The notes below the pieces were generated by a model, which saw nothing but the letters and a program-made list of their open reading frames with translations, did no database searches and was not told where the DNA came from. This document shows positions 1 to 4,632 of a stretch of DNA of 6,417 nucleotides, in pieces. This DNA is from CAYUJH01 sp964394585 (GTDB taxonomy: Bacteria; Bacteroidota; Bacteroidia; Cytophagales; Flammeovirgaceae). Each line of letters opens with the position of its first letter. Position 1 is the stretch's first letter. Position numbers and translations under genes: made by a program. The stretch spans positions 1 to 6,417 of the forward strand of contig CAYMYI010000172.1 of NCBI GenBank assembly GCA_964394585.1, in the 5' to 3' direction.

Positions 1-1
1 C

Positions 2-754
2 TCACCCAAAGTATGGGCATGGAATACAAGCAGGGCAAAAACGATTCGTAAAATCATCGACCGCATGTTCGTGATTCTTCATTTTGAAAAAGAGTTTTAT
101 AAAAAGTACAACTACGAAGTAGATTATGTAGGTAATCCGCTGTTCGATCGTATTACACACTACGAACCCGACCCGGAGTTTCCTACTCGCAATCATTTGA
201 GTAAAGAGCCGGTAATTGCCGTGCTACCCGGTAGCCGAGCACAAGAAGTGGAGGGTTTGTTAGATACCATGTTGAGTATCGCCTCAGATTTCCCGAACTA
301 CCAATGGTATGTAGCTGGGGTTTCTTCTCTTCCCGAAACTCTATACGAATCGGCTCGCCAACGGAACATTCCTGTATTGTACGACCAAACCTACGACCTA
401 CTTGCCAATGCCCATGCCGCTTTGGTAACTTCAGGCACAGCCACTCTTGAAACTGCTTTGTTTGAAGTACCGCAAGTAGTCTGTTATAAAACGAGTAACT
501 TCTCGTACCAAATAGCCAAACGGCTTATCAAAGTTCCATTCATTTCGTTGGTAAACCTTTTGGCTGAAAAGGAAATTGTAAAGGAGCTGATTCAGCATAA
601 TTGCAACACAATACAACTATCCGATGCTTTTGCACAAGTTTTAGACTCCAACTACGAGACGATTCGTTCAGAATATCAAATTTTGAAAAATAAAATTGCA
701 ACGGAAGGAACTGCCGAAAGAACTGCAAAACTCATGTGGCAGTACCTCCAATAA
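2..754 (+). CDS. lpxB: Lipid-A-disaccharide synthase LpxB, 5'-truncated by window edge
   Basis: LpxB is a GT19 glycosyltransferase at the cytoplasmic face of the inner membrane. It joins UDP-2,3-diacylglucosamine to lipid X to make the lipid A disaccharide. The reading frame is open from base 2 and gives 250 visible residues; an internal ATG at 65 is not the true start, because the residues before it (SPKVWAWNTSRAKTIRKIID) already match the family (compare SPSVWAWR in E. coli). Motifs in order, numbered on the visible residues: VGNPLFD at 43-49, LPGSR at 75-79, SGTATLE at 144-150 and ISLVNLLA at 181-188, followed by an EL-Q segment typical of the C-terminal half. LpxB proteins are usually about 370-390 residues, so roughly 120 N-terminal residues lie outside the window. 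The stop is TAA at 752-754. The DUF3592-like gene starts 23 bases downstream on the same strand, suggesting co-transcription. Confidence 0.95.
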   Translation, partial: SPKVWAWNTSRAKTIRKIIDRMFVILHFEKEFYKKYNYEVDYVGNPLFDRITHYEPDPEFPTRNHLSKEPVIAVLPGSRAQEVEGLLDTMLSIASDFPNYQWYVAGVSSLPETLYESARQRNIPVLYDQTYDLLANAHAALVTSGTATLETALFEVPQVVCYKTSNFSYQIAKRLIKVPFISLVNLLAEKEIVKELIQHNCNTIQLSDAFAQVLDSNYETIRSEYQILKNKIATEGTAERTAKLMWQYLQ

Positions 755-777
755 GAATAGTAAATTTTGAAAATGTT

Positions 778-1137
778 ATGTTAGAAACTGTAATTATTGT
801 AGTGCTCATATTTGCAGCGCTAGGAGGGTGGTTATTTTGGGATCATTCACGCAATAGCCAAAAGATTAAGTCGCCTGTAGAAACCGAGGGAAAAGTAATT
901 GAATTTGCTTCGCACACCAAGGTGAAATCGGGAGCTATCCAAACCATCACCACTGACGACGACGACAATGTCTTGTTTTACCCCGTAGTTCGCTTTGTGT
1001 TAGAAGGTGCAAAAGGAGTGAAGTTTCGCGATAAAAAAGGCTACAAAGAAGATGACTTGCCTTTCGCCATAGGACAAACTGTTCGGGTGGTTTATGATAA
1101 AAAAAATCCACTCTTAGCCGAAATAAAATATAACTAG
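778..1137 (+). CDS. Small membrane-anchored DUF3592-like protein
   Basis: This is a 119-residue protein. Residues 3-20 form one hydrophobic helix, a likely N-terminal membrane anchor, followed by a basic linker and a soluble domain. The soluble part reads as a short beta-rich DUF3592-like module: a V-E-F strand near 40-43, the core YPVVRF at 68-73, KFRD at 82-85, then IGQTVRVVYDKKNP at about 98-111 and a final A-I strand. The G-x-x-V-x-V-x-Y-D-x-x-N-P ending is characteristic of that family, whose biochemical role is unknown. The ATG at 778 is preferred over a GTG at 736, which lies inside lpxB and would add 14 residues before the hydrophobic helix. No Shine-Dalgarno sequence is visible. The gene lies 23 bases after lpxB and is probably co-transcribed with it. 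A run of four GAC codons at 955-966 gives a D-D-D-D loop. Its stop overlaps that of the convergent downstream gene. Confidence 0.8.
   Translation: MLETVIIVVLIFAALGGWLFWDHSRNSQKIKSPVETEGKVIEFASHTKVKSGAIQTITTDDDDNVLFYPVVRFVLEGAKGVKFRDKKGYKEDDLPFAIGQTVRVVYDKKNPLLAEIKYN
1134..1137. other. Shared CTAG: overlapping stop codons of convergent genes
   Basis: The palindrome CTAG supplies TAG to the plus-strand DUF3592-like gene (1135-1137) and TAG to the minus-strand lipocalin-like gene (1134-1136 read in reverse). The two coding regions therefore overlap by four bases, and no separate terminator hairpin fits between them. Confidence 0.85.
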
Positions 1138-1544
1138 CGTAAACTTGTGGCATTCATGTAAATTAGGATATCGAATCGCCAAGCTTCTGATTTTCTGAGT
1201 ACTAGTTCAGCTGGGTTAAGTTTTTCCACAACAAGTTTTTCGGCTTCACCACTTTCGTGGTTATGTAATAAAAGCATTTTTACCTCGGGGAGGTATTCCC
1301 AAACACCTTCTGTTTTTTCGCCATCGTCTATACGCACATAGGTCTCGTCGGGCTTGAGTTGAAGCATATCATGTTGCTCTTTTTTTTCAGCGGGATACAC
1401 AATTTGCAAAATTTCGCATTTACTGTATTTCCAAGTGCGTTGTAAGGTGGTTTTCAAATCTTGCGTAGTATTGAGGTGTATTGCACTGTTCAGTGTATGA
1501 GTCGAAAGTACGCATAAAAGCAGATGGTAGAGCCGTAGTTTCAT
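1134..1544 (-). CDS. Small secreted lipocalin-like protein
   Basis: This is a 136-residue protein of unknown specific function. Residues 1-21 look like a signal peptide: MKLR, then a hydrophobic stretch, then a small-residue region ending near NSA. There is a cysteine at residue 11, inside the hydrophobic core, but no convincing lipobox, so export to the periplasm is more likely than lipidation. The mature part has the pattern of the short lipocalin-like domains common in Bacteroidota: a TW near 37-38, strands with LQLKPDETYVRIDDG at 61-75, then the turn G-V-W-E-Y at 80-84, followed by KMLLL and alternating strands to LVLRKSE at 114-120. The assignment is by pattern only. The ATG at 1542-1544 is chosen because it puts the charged residues directly before the hydrophobic core; an ATG at 1563-1565 would add seven residues. 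Its TAG stop lies within the CTAG shared with the convergent gene. Confidence 0.65.
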   Translation of the reverse strand: MKLRLYHLLLCVLSTHTLNSAIHLNTTQDLKTTLQRTWKYSKCEILQIVYPAEKKEQHDMLQLKPDETYVRIDDGEKTEGVWEYLPEVKMLLLHNHESGEAEKLVVEKLNPAELVLRKSEAWRFDILIYMNATSLR

Positions 1545-1565
1545 AAGTATGATGGTTTGTAGCAT

Positions 1566-1732
1566 AAGTATCTAGTATAGAGATGCCTAAAGCTTTTAAG
1601 GGGTTGCTTCCTGCGTCAAATAGTAGCAGAACATTAACACAATACACGTAAAAAGGTAACCTCATTTTTGTGTGAATCTTTGCAAAAGTTCCGCTAATTT
1701 CAACCATCTAAAAGTAAACTAGAACAAATCAC
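1566..1732. promoter_or_regulatory. Divergent intergenic region before the lipocalin-like gene and the PLP enzyme
   Basis: About 170 non-coding bases separate two divergently transcribed genes, so promoters for both should lie here. On the plus strand, AATCTTTG at 1675-1682 matches the Bacteroidota -7 box TAnnTTTG at five of its six fixed positions, but no TTTG sits at the usual distance upstream. On the minus strand a TACTATTTG reading has one extra spacer base. Neither is strong enough to name as a promoter. A short palindrome, AAAGCTTT, lies near 1590. A minus-strand open frame crosses the region but does not look like a protein. Confidence 0.4.
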
Positions 1733-2890
1733 ATGGACTTATCTTTCATTCTAAACGAATTGGGCGAAGGGCACGAAGAAAATGCTGGTGCTGTAGCTCC
1801 TAGTATAGTACCGAGTGTCAATTTCGCTTTTAAAACAGTGGCAGAAATGCGCCAAGCCTTTAAAGACGAATACCAAATTCCGCTGTATTCTCGTGGAAAT
1901 AATCCTACTGTAGACCTATTAAACAAAAAAGTGGCTGCACTCGAGCAAACCGAAGCAGCACTTAGCTTTGCGAGTGGTTCGGCTGCAGTTGCTGCTGCAG
2001 TGATGGCGAATGTGGCACAAGGCGATCATATTGTGTTTATCAAGAACCCGTACAATTGGACAAATCGGTTAATGAACCAACTTTTACCCCGTTTTGGAGT
2101 TGAAACCACAGCGGTTGATGGTACTGACCCCGAAAACTATCGAAAGGCAATTCGGCATAATACTAAGTTGCTTTATTTGGAAAGCCCGAACACGTTTACC
2201 TTTGAGTTACAAGATATTGAAGCGGTAGTAAACATTGCTCGTGAGCATGAGTTACTCACCATCATGGATAATAGCTATGCCACGCCCATCAACTGCAAAC
2301 CGAGTACATTTGGGGTGGATCTTGTAGTACATGCGGCTACCAAGTACCTCAATGGTCACAGCGATGCTCTAGCCGGAATTGTGTGCGGCTCAGAAGCGAT
2401 GATGCGCAAAATTTTCTATTCTGAATTCATGACGCTGGGGGCAACCTTATCGCCATTTAATGCCTGGTTGCTCCTGCGTGGGCTTCGCACCTTACCACTG
2501 CGTATGCAACGGGTTTCTCAAACTACGGCAGTGCTTACCCAACGGTTAGAAAATCATCCGAAAGTTGCCAAAGTACATTACCCATTTTTACCTAGCCACC
2601 CTCAATATGAATTAGCAAAACGACAAATTGCAAAAGGCGCAGGGCTATTTTCTATTGAACTAAAAACTGCTGATGTAAAAAAAGTAGAAATGTTCTCTAA
2701 CCAGCTACAACACTTTAGCCTGGCAGCATCTTGGGGTGGGTACGAGTCGTTAGTGTGGCCTTATTGTGCAGTTTATATCCCTGAAGGAGTAACCCCTGCT
2801 TATCCCCCGAATCTCATTCGTTTTTATGCCGGCCTTGAAGATGTTGATATGCTTTGGGGCGATTTAGAAGCAGCCTTATCGCTAATATAA
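1733..2890 (+). CDS. PLP-dependent Cys/Met metabolism (trans-sulfuration family) enzyme
   Basis: This 385-residue protein has a normal full length for the cystathionine gamma-synthase / beta- and gamma-lyase / methionine gamma-lyase family, fold-type I cytosolic PLP enzymes acting on sulfur amino acids or O-acylhomoserine. Visible motifs: YSRGNNPT at 52-59 (phosphate-binding Tyr/Arg from the partner subunit), SGSAA at 81-85, a Y at 107 aligning with the ring-stacking tyrosine, LESP at 149-152, MDNSYATP at 178-185 with the pyridine-nitrogen aspartate D179, HAATKYLNGHSDALAG at 200-215 with the Schiff-base lysine K204, SWGG at 333-336, and IRFYAGLEDV at 362-371 with the carboxylate-binding R363. 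The catalytic core is intact, but several consensus segments are altered: NPYNWT replaces the usual Y-G-G-T loop, and SPNTFTF replaces S-P-T-N-P. The exact reaction (synthase or lyase) therefore cannot be assigned. The gene stands alone. Its start is ATG at 1733 with an A-rich leader and no Shine-Dalgarno sequence. Confidence 0.9.
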   Translation: MDLSFILNELGEGHEENAGAVAPSIVPSVNFAFKTVAEMRQAFKDEYQIPLYSRGNNPTVDLLNKKVAALEQTEAALSFASGSAAVAAAVMANVAQGDHIVFIKNPYNWTNRLMNQLLPRFGVETTAVDGTDPENYRKAIRHNTKLLYLESPNTFTFELQDIEAVVNIAREHELLTIMDNSYATPINCKPSTFGVDLVVHAATKYLNGHSDALAGIVCGSEAMMRKIFYSEFMTLGATLSPFNAWLLLRGLRTLPLRMQRVSQTTAVLTQRLENHPKVAKVHYPFLPSHPQYELAKRQIAKGAGLFSIELKTADVKKVEMFSNQLQHFSLAASWGGYESLVWPYCAVYIPEGVTPAYPPNLIRFYAGLEDVDMLWGDLEAALSLI

Positions 2891-2891
2891 T

Positions 2892-2937
2892 GGCTTCTCT
2901 GGGGCGGAGAGGACTTTAAGAAGCCTGCGCTTTTTTT
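2892..2937 (+). terminator. Candidate terminator hairpin after the PLP enzyme gene
   Basis: GGCTTCT at 2892-2898 can pair with AGAAGCC at 2919-2925, a perfect seven-base stem. A seven-T run follows at 2931-2937, five bases past the stem. An alternative inner pairing is CTCT 2897-2900 with AGAG 2908-2911. The loop is large (20 bases) and the T run is not directly adjacent, so this is a moderate candidate. The right arm and T run lie across the stop and the last codons of the convergent membrane-protein gene. On the minus strand no comparable T run follows the stem. Confidence 0.4.
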
Positions 2938-3446
2938 GCATATCCTCGAAGCCCAATTATTCCTAGCACTACACCAACTAGACTGCCAAATATGGCGCCC
3001 CAAATAGAGCCACCAACCCATGCATATCCTAGCATTGCATCAAATTGATTAGGCACTAGCTGAAAGGTACTACGATAAAACTCAGGACTAATTGCGGCAA
3101 GAGCTACCGCTAGGATACCACCTATCACCCAACACATATATATAACGCCCATAAGTTTTAGTAACTGCTTTATAATGTAGGTAAACGGAGCACTTGCCTT
3201 GGTAATAGTGATAAACGTGATAACAAAAACGATAGCAAAGAGCATCCCGTATAATAGGCCTTCAAAAATGCCTTGTGCAACGCAAGCGTTCCATATATTT
3301 TCAAAATCCCAGCCCATTATGTTTCGAAAACACAGAGGACTTATCCACCCGTTGATTGCATTGGTTGAGCTTCCAATAAATGCCCCGGCGGTAAGGCAAG
3401 CAAATACAGTGAGTAGTGCAGTGCGGAAAGAAGAAGACGTTGCCAT
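2916..3446 (-). CDS. Four-helix integral membrane protein of unknown function
   Basis: This 176-residue protein is not a family I can name. Four hydrophobic segments are visible at about residues 8-26, 57-81, 96-118 and 140-166, with a basic C-terminal tail (RGYAKKAQAS), suggesting an inner-membrane protein with both ends in the cytoplasm. The segments between helices are polar and look constrained rather than random: GSSTNAINGWISP at 25-37, FRNIMGW at 40-46, SPEFYR at 120-125 and YAWVGGSIWG at 141-150. There are four cysteines (16, 39, 55 and 105) but no metal-binding pattern and no signal for an enzyme or transporter class. The start is ATG at 3444-3446. A promoter candidate lies just upstream, so the gene may be transcribed on its own. 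It ends 25 bases from the convergent PLP enzyme gene. Confidence 0.8.
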   Translation of the reverse strand: MATSSSFRTALLTVFACLTAGAFIGSSTNAINGWISPLCFRNIMGWDFENIWNACVAQGIFEGLLYGMLFAIVFVITFITITKASAPFTYIIKQLLKLMGVIYMCWVIGGILAVALAAISPEFYRSTFQLVPNQFDAMLGYAWVGGSIWGAIFGSLVGVVLGIIGLRGYAKKAQAS

Positions 3447-3474
3447 AATACAGTAGACTTTTTACAGTATCCTG

Positions 3475-3503
3475 AAAAGATACAATATACCATCATAAAC
3501 AAA
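3475..3503 (-). promoter_or_regulatory. Candidate Bacteroidota-type promoter for the four-helix membrane protein
   Basis: Read on the minus strand, TTTG (3503-3500) is followed after 17 bases by TATCTTTT (3482-3475), one mismatch from the -7 consensus TAnnTTTG. The transcript would start some 20-25 bases before the ATG at 3446. The spacing is slightly shorter than the 19-21 bases usual in Bacteroides. The element sits between the stop of the small upstream open frame and the membrane-protein start, a sensible place. Confidence 0.35.
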
Positions 3504-3505
3504 GG

Positions 3506-3700
3506 CTACTTGGAAGAAAAGCGGGGTTTGGAGTCGATTTTTTTTGAACTTAGTAGTCTGATGCTCAAAAAACCAAGCAAAAAGATAAAAAGGATGAAAA
3601 TCATAAGGATAATAAAGTGGGTGCTGCCTACTAAAAAGCTTACTCCTGCGAAGATAATCAGATAAATCAGTAGGTTTACCATCAGATATTTTACATTCAT
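3506..3700 (-). CDS. Possible small two-helix membrane protein
   Basis: This is a 64-residue open frame with an ATG start at 3698-3700 and a TAG stop. The protein is almost entirely hydrophobic: helix one at about residues 5-24, helix two at about 27-50, then a basic, polar tail (RLLSSKKIDSKPRFSSK) that would stay in the cytoplasm by the positive-inside rule. It fills most of what would otherwise be a 420-base gap and lies in the same orientation as the four-helix protein, with 59 bases between them. I do not recognise a family. A/T-rich DNA can give hydrophobic frames by chance, so coding is plausible but not proven. No Shine-Dalgarno sequence is visible before it. Confidence 0.5.
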   Translation of the reverse strand: MNVKYLMVNLLIYLIIFAGVSFLVGSTHFIILMIFILFIFLLGFLSIRLLSSKKIDSKPRFSSK

Positions 3701-3866
3701 AGCGGTAGGGTTTTGGTTGAAATTCCCTTTTTCCTAACCACTATGCCATTTATCATGCCTTTGCAGAGGCGAGAAAGGCTATTTTAGACCAAGAGGTTTA
3801 ACCTTTCGATTGAAGAAGGTATCCTTTCTATCAAAAAGAAAAGCATACGATTTAATCTTAAAACTG
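3701..3866. promoter_or_regulatory. Divergent intergenic region / cysQ leader with small inverted repeats
   Basis: This is 166 bases between the possible small membrane protein (minus) and cysQ (plus). A perfect five-base inverted repeat, AGGTT-T-AACCT, lies at 3794-3804, and a second small one, AAGG-TAT-CCTT, at 3816-3826. CCTTTC occurs twice (3802 and 3823 onward). TGCCTTTG at 3756-3763 is one mismatch from TAnnTTTG but lacks a properly spaced TTTG upstream. No clear promoter or riboswitch could be assigned. Confidence 0.35.
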
Positions 3867-4631
3867 ATGGAACAAGATTTAGACAAACTACTCAACTTGG
3901 CTTTGAAGGCCGCAGAAGACGCAGGAAATGAAATATTGAAGGTATACGAAACGGGCAATTTTGGAGTGGAAGCCAAAGCCGACAATTCACCTCTAACCCT
4001 TGCCGATAAGAAAGCACATGCTGCTATTATGGCAATGTTGAAGCCTACCCAAATCCCGGTGTTAAGCGAAGAAGGTGCGGATATTTCTTACCAAGAACGC
4101 CGCGGATGGGATTCTTTTTGGATGGTCGATCCGCTCGATGGCACTAAAGAGTTTATCAAACAGAATGGGGAGTTTACCGTGAATATCGCGTTGATTTCCA
4201 ACAATCGCCCAATTCTAGGGGTAGTGTATGTACCGGTGAAAGGGTGGATGTACTATACTTCCCCCAAAAAAGGAGCCTTTAAGCGCGAAGGAGTGCAAAC
4301 TCCCGTATCAATTTCAGTGGCAGCTACACCAAATACTCCCCTTACTATCGTTGCTTCGCGCTCGCATCTAAACGAAGCAACAAAAGAGTTTGTAGCAGAA
4401 CACCCAGGGGCAACGTTAGTGAGCATGGGTAGTTCGCTAAAACTTTTGCTTGTTGCGGAAGGCAAAGCAGATTTATACCCTCGGTTTGCTCCTACAATGG
4501 AGTGGGACACCGCAGCGGCTCAAGCCATCGTGGAGGCGGCAGGGGGCAAGGTGCTCGAACATCCCTCCGGCAAACCCATGCGCTACAACAAAGAAAATTT
4601 GCTAAACCCCTGGTTTTTAGTTTCCGCATAG
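3867..4631 (+). CDS. cysQ: 3'(2'),5'-bisphosphate nucleotidase CysQ
   Basis: This is a 254-residue protein, close to E. coli CysQ (246), in the lithium-sensitive, magnesium-dependent inositol-monophosphatase superfamily. It hydrolyses 3'-phosphoadenosine 5'-phosphate to AMP, clearing a by-product of sulfate assimilation and of sulfo- or phosphopantetheine transfer, at the cytoplasmic side of the membrane. Motifs: KADNSPLTLAD at 37-47 (the D-x-S-P-x-T-x-A-D signature of CysQ), LSEEG at 66-70 with metal-binding E68/E69, WMVDPLDGTKEFI at 85-97 with D88 and D91, and MEWDTAAAQAIVEAAGG at 211-227 with D214. The K-E-F-I after DPLDGT supports CysQ over plain inositol monophosphatase. The ATG at 3867 is chosen; a TTG at 3810 would add 19 basic residues that the family does not normally have. 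The gene is monocistronic, and its stop is one base from the convergent ppk1 stop. Confidence 0.92.
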   Translation: MEQDLDKLLNLALKAAEDAGNEILKVYETGNFGVEAKADNSPLTLADKKAHAAIMAMLKPTQIPVLSEEGADISYQERRGWDSFWMVDPLDGTKEFIKQNGEFTVNIALISNNRPILGVVYVPVKGWMYYTSPKKGAFKREGVQTPVSISVAATPNTPLTIVASRSHLNEATKEFVAEHPGATLVSMGSSLKLLLVAEGKADLYPRFAPTMEWDTAAAQAIVEAAGGKVLEHPSGKPMRYNKENLLNPWFLVSA

Positions 4632-4632
4632 C

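Noticed and set aside
736..777. GTG start for the DUF3592-like gene inside lpxB
   Set aside because: It would put 14 unrelated residues before the membrane helix; the ATG at 778 lies directly before it.
955..966. (GAC)4 repeat as a possible microsatellite or phase-variable tract
   Set aside because: Only four units, in frame, so length change would not shift the reading frame; it encodes a simple acidic loop.
1420..1707. A 95-codon minus-strand frame overlapping the start of the lipocalin-like gene
   Set aside because: It overlaps the better-supported gene in another frame, its C-terminal half lacks any protein-like pattern, and no motif is recognisable.
3810..3866. N-terminal extension of CysQ from a TTG codon
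   Set aside because: It adds 19 basic residues not seen in the family; the ATG at 3867 gives the expected length.
1733..4631. A sulfur-metabolism cluster made of the PLP enzyme and cysQ
   Set aside because: The genes are separated by two opposite-strand genes and about 1 kb, so no operon or shared control is visible.
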